Assembly: GCA_051453625.1 (NCBI GenBank) | Contig: JBOZIK010000001.1 | Span: forward strand, 71,598,255 to 71,641,186 | Origin: Welwitschia mirabilis | Taxonomy: Eukaryota; Gnetophyta; Gnetopsida; Welwitschiales | Direction of reading: 5' to 3' | Length of the DNA stretch: 42,932 bases | Shown: piece after piece, positions 20,394-31,480 of the stretch | Numbering within the stretch: the stretch's first letter is position 1 | Layout: each line of letters starts with the position of its first letter | Translations under genes and position numbers: made by a program | The notes under the pieces: model-generated | Database searches by the model: none | Seen by the model: the letters and a program-made list of their open reading frames with translations, nothing else | What the model was told of the DNA's origin: nothing

Positions 20394-22116
20394 ATGGAAG
20401 TGATGCCATTCATTAGACCTCTTCTCTTTAATAAGATAACTATCCCTATGGGAATATGAAGATGTGGGTGTAATATTTTAAGTTTTAGATATAGCAGAGT
20501 AAAAAATGAGGATACTTGAATCCTATGAAGAATGTTACAAATGCTATAAGTAATACCATTACTCAGATCAAAAAAAGAAAAGACTAAAAGGATGAAGAAA
20601 GAGTTACCTTCATGTATGTCTCTAAAGCTAAGAACGCAATCTATTCCACTTTATCTATAGAAGAGTTTAATAGAATAGCAGGTTGCAAGATAGCTCAAGA
20701 AATTTAAATGATTAGTTATAACATATGAAGGTATATTAGTTGTGAAATAATCTAAGCTTCTAGTCTATACAAATTAATTTAAGATTCTCAAAATTAACCA
20801 AGAAGACAGAGTTAATGAGTACTTTACCAAAGTTTCAAATATTGCAAATGCAATACATGACATTATAAAAGATATTTCTAAAGTAAAGGTAATCCAAAAT
20901 GTTATCAAATCACTAACCTTTAATTATAGGTTAAAGACCACAGCTATGAAAGAATTTAGAGATTTCAATATAATGAAGATAGAAGAGCCACAGAGTGCTC
21001 TTACAGCATATGAAATGAATCTCATTGAAGATGGAACTTTAAAAGAGAAATCCATTGCACTTTAGACAAGCCAAAGCATAAATCAAATAACAAAAGGAAA
21101 GGTGAAAGAAGAACAGGAAGAATATGACTCTGAAGATGAAGATGAAGTACTAGCCTTCATCATGAAAAAGGTAAAAAGGCTACTTTCATGCAAATACAAT
21201 AGAAGAGATGAGCTTAAAAGATCATCTAAATTTCAAGAAAAAATAAGTTTAAAGGTGAGTCATATAATAATACTTAATTTTCAAATGTTTGAAAAATATA
21301 ATGTTGGGTATGTGGGGAAAGGGAACATATTACCTTAGAATGCCTTGATGCTAATAGATTGTAGGAAGATGAACAAAAGAAAGATCCCAAAAGGAATAAA
21401 TCATTATTTATTATATGGGATAATGATGATAAGGCTATAGAAGAAGATGCATCAGATAATGAAAAACACATCCTTCTTATATGGCTATAGCACACACTCA
21501 ACATGAATGTAACAATTCAAAAGAGAAATATGATTTAGATACTAAATATGGCATAAGTATGAGTATTAAAAAAAATATGAATTAATTTTTAAAAATTCAT
21601 TCACCTATAAAAATTATATACAAAGATGACAAAATTACTTAATACTTATGAAAAGGCATATGAATAAGAAAAGGATGCTTACAATAAATTATCCACTAAA
21701 AACTCAGCTATTAAAGTTGAGGTTGGTAGAATAATATGTGTTCTAGAGAATGTAATACACAAACATTCAGATTTAAAGAAAATCATTAAAAATTTACACA
21801 AGGTAAATAAACCTTGAATATCATGCTTGATCAAAGTAGAAATTCAAATGACAAGAGTGGCTTGGGACACAATGAGGTGAAAACTACTACTTCAGCCCCT
21901 CTGTTTAAAAAATGGAATTATAAGCCAAGCTATGAGCATTTGACATATAAAAATAATATCATTTTCTATTATTACCATTATAAAGGTTATTATCAGTATA
22001 TATGTCTAATAAAATTTAAAAACAATTATTACACTAACAATGCTAAGAGACATGATAGATTGGTATATCATTTTGTGTAGGATAGATCAAGGAAAGTTTG
22101 GATACCAAAAGCAAAA
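20394..22116 (+). pseudogene. Sirevirus gag of element B (broken)
   Basis: A start codon at 20394 is followed by FIRPLLFN, matching the N-terminal RPP.F.G.NY motif. A frame open from about 20790 to 21338, with a single TAG at 21063-21065, contains the UBN2-type gag core (NEYFTKVSNI, KVIQNVIKSL, ALTAYEMNL) and the acidic linker EEYDSEDEDEVLAFIMKKVKRLL. After a frameshift a complete zinc knuckle CWVCGEREHITLEC (CX2CX4HX4C) occupies 21302-21343. Next come the post-knuckle FIIWDNDD..IEED.SDNE, a polar region, and KSGLGHN at about 21853-21880. A second knuckle is lost (Cys to Tyr), and RKVWIPKAK ends the region near 22116, matching the conserved VWVPKG just before Sirevirus protease. Gag builds the particle; this copy cannot be translated whole. 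Confidence 0.8.
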
Positions 22117-22488
22117 TAAGACCTTAGAACCGAGAATTATCAAACTTGGCACATTGCTAATGAGTACCTAAGATATAGTAATGATGTTACAACTCAATGC
22201 AAAAATGATATATTTGATGAAAAAACTACAAAATCTTAAGACACTAAAGAATACACTAATTTGTATAAGAACTTGGAGATTAGACATAATACAATCAGTA
22301 AGTAAATCAATTAACATCCTGAAAATTGCAAATCCATTGCATTTACCTTATGAGTTGAGATTATAATTAGATGTAATTTGCATAATTAAAGTTAAATTAT
22401 ATGTGTGATCTTTAGCTTCTCAAAGATTTATTATTATGATGATAATAATTTTAGATTCTTTTTGAAAAATAAGGAAATTTTATTATAT
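22117..22488 (+). other. Junction where pol should be in element B
   Basis: In a full Sirevirus the VWVPK motif leads into protease, integrase, RT and RNase H (about 4 kb). Here fewer than 400 bp follow before the palindrome-rich spacer that precedes ORF3. I recognise no pol motif. A large internal deletion is the simplest explanation. Confidence 0.65.
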
Positions 22489-22745
22489 ATGTCTTTAGTT
22501 TTATAGACATCTCTGGTAAAGATGTCTTAAAGTTGATATATGTTTTGGAATTAGATGTCTTAATTTTGTATACATCTTGGAAGGATAGGTACACTATTTT
22601 AATTTGTAGAATTAGATGTCTTGATTTTTGTAGATGTCTTAATAGTAGAAAAATGTATTGAAAAGTTTTTAACAATAGACATCTTGAACTTTTAGACATC
22701 TAGTTTTTATATTTTAGATGTCTTAAATTTTGTAGATGTCTTGAC
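22489..22745. repeat. AGACGTCT-derived palindromes between gag and ORF3 of B
   Basis: About ten copies in 250 bp: agacatct at 22505-22512, agatgtct several times between 22520 and 22640, agacatct twice near 22677-22702, and agatgtct twice near 22717-22740. None keeps the CpG. The same word occurs in the LTR of B. Confidence 0.75.
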
Positions 22746-23032
22746 TGTACCATTGCAAAAATTAAAAACCCTAAAAAGTTTGGTTTTTGACCCTTTTTAA
22801 TAGAAAAAGAAACTACTAAATCTTATTTTCAAGTTCCCCCTAAACATGTGTCTCTCTCAGGTGAATTTCTAGGTTTTATTTTCTTATATTTCTCTAGCTA
22901 GACCTCTTGGATTCTTGAGACATATCAGTAGCAAGAAGGAACAACATTATTTTATAAATAAGTGCATACTTTTTCATGGTTTCTTTCATTTTAGTTGATC
23001 TTTTATTAACTCTTCATTCTATTTTGTAAAAA

Positions 23033-24780
23033 TGGTAAGAAGAATAGTAGCAGAAACCTTCAAGGATAAGGAACAAGCCTTAGAATAATCAAAATCATAA
23101 TATGAACCAAATTCGATCATGAGGCAGTAGAAAGAAGGTTCAAAACTTGGTCCAAAAACTCAATCATTATAGAGAGAGCCCTTGGATTTCAAAAGAGACA
23201 TAGAGATCAGCTCATGAGTTACTTTATTTAGATTGGTTAGGAAATGAGAATATAGCTTGTCTAACTTATATGTGATTCAATGGTAATAGAATTCTATGAA
23301 AATATTCATCAAATTGATGATAGTACTTATGCATCTCAAATTAAGGTTAAAGGCATAAATTTGAATATAGTTATGAATTTTATTAATTCATTTCTTGACA
23401 TAGATGATACAAATATTCCATAGTTGTATAGTAATTTTTTTAAAGAAATATTAGTTCTAAAATTGTCAATGTGTCTTAGCATCAAATGAACAATGTCTTT
23501 TTAGGCACAACACAATGATCTTTATTAAATATATTAAAAGAAAATACATGATGCATGATGCCTCAATTCTTAGTTTGGTAACTTTCTAAAACATTTTAGT
23601 TATAGGAGGTAGTTATAGTTATTATAAGATCATGCAGACTTTCATTGTATACTGTTTACTTATGAGTTTTCAAATAGATTTGGGTTTTGTGTTGTGTATG
23701 GATATCATCTCACTATTTCATAAGGGATATACTTTAGGTCATACTTTTCTTATTAGCCTAATCATTAATAGTATAAATATTTTAATGCCATAGGTTAAAC
23801 TTATCCATTAGAAGAAATCATTAGCAGAATTTAGTGAAAAGTAAAAAGAACCAGTGACACTAAGTAAGGACACTAGTAAGAGGACACCATAAATTTAGAG
23901 ATCATTTTTAACTACTGTTCATAGCTCTTCTTTAGTGAAAAAGGGATTAAATATAATTGCAAAAATGATTGACAAAATTGAAAGAAAGCTTTTGAGGCTA
24001 AAGAAACATAGATCCACTATAAGTAAAGGAGAGGCGGAAATAGAGAGTTGGAAATTCATGAGAACTCCCAAATAGTTAGACTCAAAGGAGGAGTTAGAAG
24101 AAGAAGAAGCAATAACATTAGCTCCTTTTGATATATTTATGATTCAGAAAAGACAGCAGATAGTGAATCTTCATAAGAATCTTCTAGAGATAAGACACAG
24201 ACTCAGGGGAAGTACTAGACTCCCATAGAAACACATGTGAAGAGGAAGAAATAGGCTTCACATCCTTCACAGTAGATGCTAATACTATAGAAGATAGAGT
24301 CAGAGACCTTAGATGCTTCACCTCTTATCTTTCATCATCCTTGTTATAAGATTCCATTACATCATCTTACACAGCCACCATTGCCACCTAGACTTTCATT
24401 ACCATCACATGCATGTTCACCACCTCTAATGCATCCACTATCACAACCACCTTCTTACATAAAGCCTATTCAAGTACAACCACTCTCATCTATATAACTT
24501 CCATCATCATTTACAAAGACTGGCATCACTAGTTTCTTTGAGACTTTCATCACTTCTCAAACATATTAATGTATGAAGAGATGGGCCTTTGAGGGCCTTG
24601 GTGAGACCTCACAACACCTCTATAGGAAGAGGCACACTCTACCTTCCATTTTCTTATCATCATATACCCAACAAACCTCCACCATTCATGATAGTGATGA
24701 CAGTAATCAAGAAGATCAAGGTGAGTAATACACAAGTCATCTACCCCTCAATGATTAGAGCCTTTATTTTATGATGTCTA
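23033..24780 (+). pseudogene. Third ORF of Sirevirus B (env-like / plant transposon protein domain), broken
   Basis: After a start at 23033 (MVRRIVAETFKD) the segment near 23287-23420 reads EFYENIHQIDDSTYASQIKV, continuing KGINLNIVMNFINSFLDIDD, then EILVLKLSMCLSIK. This fits the conserved region of the third Sirevirus ORF (FY.N.......YES.V.G..I.FS...I...L.I.D...LKLS.......R). A later part is charged, with runs of Glu (near 24090-24115), and 24335-24490 is proline-rich (PPLPPRLSLPS, SPPLMHPLSQPP). Domain, charged stretch and Pro-rich tail in this order, between pol and the 3' LTR, are typical of the env-like ORF. Whether that protein is an envelope is unproven for the family. Many stops. Confidence 0.65.
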
Positions 24781-25528
24781 AAAAGGAAGATAAGTATATG
24801 ACAAATCATTGGTAGATTAGTTGAATACTATAGTTTTTAGATTAAGGACATTCTATTGGGATTAGAGTTCTTAATTATGAGATTTTGGATTGGATCTATG
24901 AGTGTCATCATCTTTAATAATAATTCCTCCTTGATGTTTTGGCATACATTTGTGTTATTTGACATTTTCTATTATTTCAGCTTATTAATACACATCTTAT
25001 GTTTGATACATCTCTTGTGTTTAATATTATGCTTTCATCCTCATATTTTAAATATGCAATACTCTAATTATCTAGTGATTAAAACATATTTATATGATAA
25101 TAACACATTTGTTTTACTTTCTCTGATGTTTATTTATTACTATCTGCATGAGCACATACTTTATGATATAGTGTTGACACACAATTCAACTTCATGCTCA
25201 AAAATATGGCACATTATTAGTATTATATTTTAATTGAGAGATTATCACTTTTCATGCTTCACTTTTTACATACACATGTGAATGGAGAATACAATGATGT
25301 ATCATTTATTTTTGTATATTTTGCAAGTTGCTCAAAAGTCTCTTAAATATGTCTTATTTTGGTTCTTCAAGTGGTATACATAACTATGTGATTTTTTTAT
25401 TTCAAGTAGCTCATATTATGATTATTGCAACTAGTAATTATATACATTTCCTATGGAATATATATTTCTAACTTTAATTGATTAAATGAGATTACACTAA
25501 CAGAGCTCACCAAGTTTTAGACATTATC
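24781..25528 (+). other. 3' untranslated part of element B
   Basis: T-rich sequence between ORF3 and the polypurine tract. The 125-codon frame at 24856-25233 is Leu/Ile/Tyr-rich with no recognisable domain and is best explained by base composition. Confidence 0.5.
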
Positions 25529-25541
25529 AAAAAAGGGGAGA
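25529..25541 (+). promoter_or_regulatory. Polypurine tract of B
   Basis: AAAAAAGGGGAGA, one base before the 3' LTR start TATTGGTAAATC. The preceding acattatc resembles the gacatcatcaaaaagggggag found before Sirevirus 3' LTRs. Confidence 0.88.
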
Positions 25542-25542
25542 T

Positions 25543-27046
25543 TATTGGTAAATCTAGTTTTGGTAATTCCACTTGTCAAACATTTTATGTTATTATGTAG
25601 ATGGATTGTTACAAATATCAGGCCTTCNNNNNNNNNNNNNNNNNNNNNNNNNNNNNNNNNNNNNNNNNNNNNNNNNNNNNNNNNNNNNNNNNNNNNNNNN
25701 NNNNNNNNNNNNNNNNNNNNNNNNNNNNNNNNNNNNNNNNNNNNNNNNNNNNNNNNNNNNNNNNNNNNNNNNNNNNNNNNNNNNNNNNNNNNNNNNNNNN
25801 NNNNNNNNNNNNNNNNNNNNNNNNNNNNNNNNNNNNNNNNNNNNNNNNNNNNNNNNNNNNNNNNNNNNNNNNNNNNNNATATATACTGAGCTAAACCAAA
25901 TCATAAAGTTAATTTAGCTTTCTAGTAATATCTTATATTTTAAATGAACTATGAACTTGTATATCACGGATTCATGATCACAAAGGTCTAAGAATACTAT
26001 GGTGTAAATTTCATCAAAATTTGAGCAAGTTGACTGGATAAATCTATAAAAGTGAGGCACCTTGAGTGAAGACATATAAAAAATTAAATACATCTTGAAC
26101 AAAATTTCATATCAATTAAAATCAAAGTTATGCACTCAAAGAATAGACATTGACTAGCCATTGCATGGTAGTTGTAAAATCAAATGACTACCTTTCAAGC
26201 TTAAATGGCTAGATCTTCCTTAACCTTATAAATCATTAACATCACAAAATAAAAGAGAACTTTTAGCTCTTCATTGATTAATTAGAAATATAAAGATTTC
26301 TTAACTCTTAACAATTAACATCAAAAGAAAGCTTGCATAAGTAAAAGGCAATTCTCACAAAGAATGAAGGCATCATTGCAAAGGAGATAGCACTAATATT
26401 ATTATTTGAGCTTGAATCTACATTGTTTCATTTTTAATTCATGCTCATAACAGTAACAACAACTTCAAGGATTTCAAATCTTCATCAAAGCAATATATTT
26501 AGGCTTCTTTTTATATTGTATTTAGAATTACATTATGGACTATTTTATTAGTGAATATTCTTATAAAGTTTAATTTCTTAAATGTCAAAAACTTTGCAAG
26601 GTAAATATTGTAGGGGTGTGCTTTTGAAATTATGCTTTTAGGAATTTGTTTGATGTAAGATTATTAGTGAGTCAGAAAACCATTATTTCCTTGTAAGGGA
26701 GAGAATGCTATTTTGTGAGGAAACTTTCATTATTATAAAGGTCTATGATGTGCCTATGAAAACCATTATTCCCTTGAGGGGAAAAGAGTGCTACATTATG
26801 AGGAAACTCTCATTTATTATAAGATTGATGGTGTGTTTGAAAACCATTATTTCTTGCAGGTTAAGAATATATGGAGGTGTGGATAAAAGTCACCCTCTAT
26901 GTATGAATATACCCATGTTGGGAAATCATGTTATTTGATAGGGTATTTTTTTTATTATGCATTTCCATTTAGTTTTGTTATTATTTTAAATAATTTTATT
27001 TGGTGGAACTCATTCACTCCTTTCCTATGAGTTGAATTGATCCTCA
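25543..27046 (+). repeat. 3' LTR of B
   Basis: Aligns with 18852-20342 from TATTGGTAAATC to ...ttgatcctca. N 25628-25878 (251 bases) replaces the part that in the 5' LTR carries most of the palindrome cluster. The minus-strand ORF at 25914-26102 and the plus-strand ORF at 26705-26938 lie inside the LTR and are not genes. Confidence 0.85.
25628..25878. other. Assembly gap, 251 N
   Basis: The matching stretch of the 5' LTR is of similar length, so the size estimate is plausible. The four ORFs across this run are artefacts. Confidence 0.95.
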
Positions 27047-27051
27047 CTCAC

Positions 27052-27983
27052 AAATATAATACATTCCATAACAAATATAAGCCCAGGAGATATTTTACCT
27101 CTAAAGTTCACATAATTCATTCTTTTGATTATATTTTCTAAAATCAAACTCATGACAAAGTCCCATAAATGATAAAAATAGCTATCAGACTATAGAAATT
27201 ATAATTTTTTACTAGAAATGCCTAATAAAACATTAAAAATAGCTAATATAACCAAAAAAAATCCTAATAATAAGAAAGGATATAGTTAAACCACTTAATT
27301 TATATAAATAAATAGTATAAACCAAGAAAGAGGCAAGCATAATACAAAACTTTATAAGATGTTAAGCCTATGATGAAATCATATAAGAGATAAAAACATA
27401 GATTAAATCTTAGAAGATAAAAGATAAGATAAAACTATAACTATAGTTTAAAGTTGTAACTTTAGTTTAAAAATAAGCCAGTAAAAACTTCAACAATGAG
27501 TAAACTAAGCAAAAGAGAATTTTTCTATACCAGTAAAAAGAACTTAAATGGACTGAATGGAATTTAAGAAGGTGTTAATTAATAAGACTATATTTGCTTC
27601 CTAGAATGGCTTAAATCCACTACTTTATTTCCATTATGTACTTGACCACTTGATAAAGCTATGAAAATTAACTAATTCTATAAGTAGAAAAACATGAAAT
27701 TAAACTTTTCATTATCTTAAAAGATAAGCTTTAATGTTATTACAATAGTCTTAAGATATTTTATAGCTAAACCAACAATTTACAGTTTAAACATTTAAAT
27801 AAACAAAATTGAGAGTTCTCCATTACGATAAACATTGTAACTCAAATATCTGGGAATTAAAATATATTAAATTAGCTATCAAGATGATAAATTGATTTTA
27901 TAAAATAAATATTCTTATAATTTTATTTTCTTGTTAGAGCCTCAAGAAGTAGCCTTGAACCTTAGCATAGTCTAGACATGATA
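27052..27983 (-). repeat. 3' LTR of chromovirus A, part right of insertion B
   Basis: Directly after the polypurine tract (minus AAAAGGAAGAGAAC) an LTR begins with TATCATGTCTAGAC; its first base is at 27983, or 27978 if it starts with TGTCTAG. It runs left until cut by element B at 27047. Sequence is AT-rich and non-coding. No second copy is in the window, so its far end is inferred, not seen. Confidence 0.6.
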
Positions 27984-27997
27984 GTTCTCTTCCTTTT
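27984..27997 (-). promoter_or_regulatory. Polypurine tract of chromovirus A
   Basis: Minus-strand AAAAGGAAGAGAAC lies between the polyprotein tail and the LTR start. It is a decayed form of the AAGGGGGAGAGAAT-like tract common in plant chromoviruses. Confidence 0.6.
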
Positions 27998-28374
27998 AAG
28001 AAGGTTCCTTTTAAAAACTTTCAAGGATTTCAAGTCTCTATTGCAATATATCTCTTTAGACTGCTAAGTAGTTTTTGCCTTTATTTAGCCAAACAATTAC
28101 ACCTTATAAAACTAGATGTCTCTTCCTCTCAATTTAAATTTTTCTAATCTAGAATTTTAACTAGTTGGGATTAAAAGTTATAGTCAAGTTGAATATCCAC
28201 TTCTTATACTAAAAATGACCTTTTAAATATGTGCTAGACATTTCCTTAACAAATAAATATAAAAGACATTATAAAATATTTCTAATTTTGGAGGCAAAGC
28301 TAATTCATATATCATAGGATCAATCCTTTTATAATCTGATATGATCTTATAAATGTTGGTGTCAACTTGCTCTT
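27998..28374 (-). pseudogene. A: C-terminal integrase and chromodomain remnant of a second chromovirus
   Basis: From 28374 leftwards on the minus strand the frame reads IISDYKRIDPMIYELALPP, then YNVFYIYLLRKCLAHI, matching the post-core region of chromoviral integrase (..L.RIGPVAYELALPP......VFHVS.LRK....H). After a stop, the stretch near 28130-28090 reads FKLRGRDI.FYKV, matching the chromodomain motif LR.R.I.F.KVQW. The match starts abruptly where the Athila LTR begins (28375), so the rest of A should lie beyond the right edge of the window, past element C. The ORF at 28223-28426 is a chance fusion of this tail with the LTR. Confidence 0.7.
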
Positions 28375-29452
28375 TGTTGCAAAGCCAAATTAACCTATTT
28401 AATACACTTGTGGAGTACATTTTCAATTCTTATTAACAGGTTTTCTAGGGATTTATGCAAATTATATAAATCTTTCATATAGATCATGAAATGCAACAAA
28501 TTCCAACACAAGAAGCTATCTTTTCATAATGATGGACCAAAGCACAATGATCAAAATAAAATTATCATCCTGTCTCTCATGAGGATGATCATCACAGGGA
28601 CAATCATCATGCGAATGATACACAAGATGGCAATTAGTATAATTGACATGTACCAAGCATCAGTTAGTAGATGGAGTGATTGTCCTCTATGTCGTGAGGA
28701 TGACATAATAAATGATAGTCAATATCTTTTGTAAAATTAATTAAATTATGATGAAAGGATAGATTTAACTCACACCTCTTCATTTCACACCCCTTAGTGA
28801 TTTTTAACTATCCATTCCAACCAATAAATAGATCCTTTTAGACCATCTTCCAAATCATCTTTTGTCATCTACATTATTGTAATAACTGGAAATTATTGGA
28901 GGTAAAGAGATTAATCCTACTTATAAGAAAGACTACCTTCATGTTACATAGTGGATCTTCCATTGAGTAGTTATTATCGTAATTGGATGTAATTTAATTT
29001 TCTTAATAAAAATACTAATTGAATTTAAATTATTTTAAAATTTTTTCTTATTCTTTTTTATAGCTTATCTTAATTGTGATTTAAATAACATGAATTCATA
29101 ATTGAAATAAGTTATAAGAATCAATCTAGCGCAATAGATTGGAAATTTAGTTAATTCATTGCATTAGAATTGTATTCATTCTTTATTGCATTACATTACA
29201 TTTTATCTTCATCTTTTCATTATTTAATTTTAATTACTATGAAGCAAAATCCAATGATATATTATTCTTCTCTTTATAAAAGCAATTTTCCAAATTCTCT
29301 TTTAGAAGTCTTCTTTAAGTATATGACATTTGGATTGATCCCACTATGAAAATGTGTATTGTATTCAATTAGATTATTAGCTTTTCAGGTGTTATGAGTT
29401 AAATTTTATCTTGAGAATATTGGACTTAGAAGCACAAATACATGTCAAAACA
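28375..29452 (+). repeat. 5' LTR of Athila-like element C (1078 bp)
   Basis: TGTTGCAAAGCC at 28375 matches TGTTTTAAAGCC at 42186, and similarity continues to the window end. It ends ...caaaaca three bases before the PBS. Over the first ~137 aligned columns I count about 17 differences between the two LTRs, most of them transitions. The plus-strand ORF at 28486-28734 is LTR sequence. Confidence 0.88.
28823..28831 (+). promoter_or_regulatory. TATA box of C 5' LTR (mutated)
   Basis: aataaatag corresponds to tataaatag at 42615-42623 in the 3' LTR; the first T is changed to A here. Position and context (caacc.ataaatagaycc) match. Confidence 0.5.
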
Positions 29453-29455
29453 TTT

Positions 29456-29473
29456 TGGCACCATTGTTAGGGA
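29456..29473 (+). promoter_or_regulatory. Primer binding site of C (tRNA-Asp), decayed
   Basis: TGGCACCATTGTTAGGGA. The family site complementary to tRNA-Asp is TGGCGCCGTTGCCGGGGA. All five differences are G->A or C->T. Confidence 0.85.
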
Positions 29474-29963
29474 AGACTTCAAGAGAAAAAGAAGATTGTC
29501 ATTACTCAAGTAAGTATTTTAAATTCATTTCAAATTATATATTTGAGTAGTATTGTATTTTATCCTCTTGTATATACTTGCAAGTTCTTGATTACCTTTT
29601 GGTCTACAAGCAATTAATTAATTCTCCATTTGGAATGTACTTTAATTTTCTTTCTTACACCTTGTAATTTTTATTTCTTGTAATTTTTCTTTCTTTACTT
29701 TCAAGTGCAATCTTAATTTAAAGGTTTATATTTCAATTTAGCAATTTATTAGATCTAATCCTCACACTTCATCTAATCTTGGGGATTACCACATTGATTA
29801 TTATCTTTCAACAAAATTGACCTACAGTTTGTGCTTCATGTGATCTGAGTGATTGCCACATTCACTTGGTTTATCATACTCCTTGCGTCTGTGATTGATC
29901 CTAGAAATTGATTCCACTTAAATGTGAAGAAGTTTTTTTAACATCATTTAATGTTATAGGATA
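29474..29963 (+). other. Leader of element C
   Basis: T-rich non-coding sequence between PBS and gag start. No repeat or motif recognised. Confidence 0.5.
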
Positions 29964-31480
29964 ATGGTAAATAGCCGCAAAGCCAAAGGCACTCATAAAA
30001 GATGTTTTCTTAATGAGGTAATCAAAGAAAGTGTGATGGACTTTAATTCAAGAACTCAATGTGAGAAAAAAAAATTTATTTCTTTAATTAAGCAAGACTA
30101 TTATTCTACATTTACTATTTTTTGTTCACATACTCAAAAATCTTTCAGAATTTTTAAAAATCTTCCATCGGTTATTCTACAAATCCTACCTCTCCTCTTT
30201 TATCTAATCATCCTAATGCTTTTACTCTGTGGAATCTAACAAATATTTACTCAAAATACTAGAATCCTCTAATTTAAATGTCACTTTAAAGATATGTTAG
30301 CTAACAAAAAGAGTGAACTTTAAAACCCATTTTACATACCCCCCAAAGATGATGTAGAGTTAAAGAACTTGAATGGCTATCCTACCTTTTTTAAAGAATC
30401 TAAGGAAGACCCATTCCAACACATGATCAAGATTGAACAACTTATCCTTAATTTAATAAATTAAAAAAATAAAATTTTAGATATAACCTACATGATAATA
30501 TTTCTATTTACCTTAAAAGTAAAAGAAAAAAATTGGCTTAAAACCATTTCACACTAAAGTCTTAAGTTATGAAATCAAGTATAAGAAGTCTTTATCAAAT
30601 GATTTTATGAATAAGATAATTATGAAGATAAGAAAAAAAAGAGGTAATTAATTTTCAATAATACCCTCATGAAGATTACTCCTCAACATATAAAATATTT
30701 TAATAGCCATGTCATTCAACCTAGTAAATGAGTTTGTAAAAGAAGAACTTATTGATCACTTCTATAGTGGATTGAATAGTCAAAGCAAAGAAATGGTAGA
30801 TTTTTCATGTGATGGAAATTTACTCAATTTAAAATTAAACAATGCTTGGAATTTATTATAATACCTTACAGAAAGAAGTCAAAATTGGCTAAAAACTACA
30901 TCTAAAGACACTAGAACTGGAGGTGAAATATTTAGAGATTCAAAAAAAGTACAACATGAGGAAGAACAACCAAAGGTTAACATCCTTCTTAGTGATCTTA
31001 TTAGTAGATTGGAGAGATATACAGAAGATTTAACTAATACAAAATTTCTAAAATAACTCAACCATTATGAAATATGTGACGAAAATTCTCACTCTACCAA
31101 GGAATGCCTATCTTCACCAACTTGTAGAGAGGCCATATTCAATGAAGTTTATTCATTTAATGAAAGCCCAAACAATTTTGAAGGCAACCAATAATATCAA
31201 CCTTAAAATAATGAATCTTCAACGTCTTTCAAACTTTCATTTGACAACAAATACTGAAGCCATAACTCTTAGTCTAATTTTCAAACTATAAAAGAAATCA
31301 CCCTTATAGAGACATGATAGAAGAACTCAAAAAGATGCAAGATACCATCAATGAAATTTTTAAAAATTAGAATAAAAAATTAGAAAATTTGATTGACCTC
31401 CTTTGACAAAACATGCTAGAAAATCAAAGGCCATAGGGAATACTTACTACCCAAACTATTCCAAACGCAAATGATGTGAA
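29964..31480 (+). pseudogene. Athila-type gag of element C (broken)
   Basis: A start at 29964 gives a 91-codon frame (MVNSRKAKGTHKRC...) resembling the basic, Ser/Lys-rich N terminus of Athila ORF1. Further on: YPTFFKESKEDPFQHMIKIE (near 30377-30435; family F.GL..EDP..HL..FL), LFTLKVKEKNWLKT (L.FSLKDKAK.WL), and EELIDHFYSGLNSQSKEMVD (FYNGL....R..ID). From about 30895 come KTTSKDTRTGGEIF and a knuckle remnant YEICDENSHSTKEC near 31070-31115, where the first Cys of CEICG.NHST..C is Tyr. Gag forms the particle and packages RNA. Frames shift several times, and stops are frequent. Confidence 0.75.

Larger units (their letters stand above)
18852..27046 (+). mobile_element. B: Sirevirus (Ty1/copia) with gag and env-like ORF3 but no pol
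   Basis: Order: 5' LTR (18852-20342), iMet PBS, gag with CCHC knuckle, palindrome-rich spacer, a third ORF of the Sirevirus env-like type, polypurine tract, 3' LTR (25543-27046). The internal region is about 5.2 kb, too short for a normal pol of about 4 kb in addition, and no protease, integrase, RT or RNase H motif is present. Flanking 5-mers tccac (18847-18851) and ctcac (27047-27051) could both derive from cccac by one C->T each. It would need pol from another element to move. Confidence 0.85.

Noticed and set aside
21274-21504. 76-codon minus-strand ORF
   Set aside because: It is antisense to the gag CCHC and post-knuckle region of element B.
22451-22699. 82-codon minus-strand ORF
   Set aside because: It runs across the agatgtct/agacatct repeat array and reflects the repeats, not a protein.
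24856-25233. 125-codon plus-strand ORF rich in hydrophobic residues, possible membrane protein
   Set aside because: It lies in the T-rich 3' non-coding part of Sirevirus B, has no recognisable domain, and its Leu/Ile/Tyr content follows from base composition.
28486-28734. 82-codon plus-strand ORF
   Set aside because: It lies inside the 5' LTR of element C; the matching region of the 3' LTR does not keep the frame.
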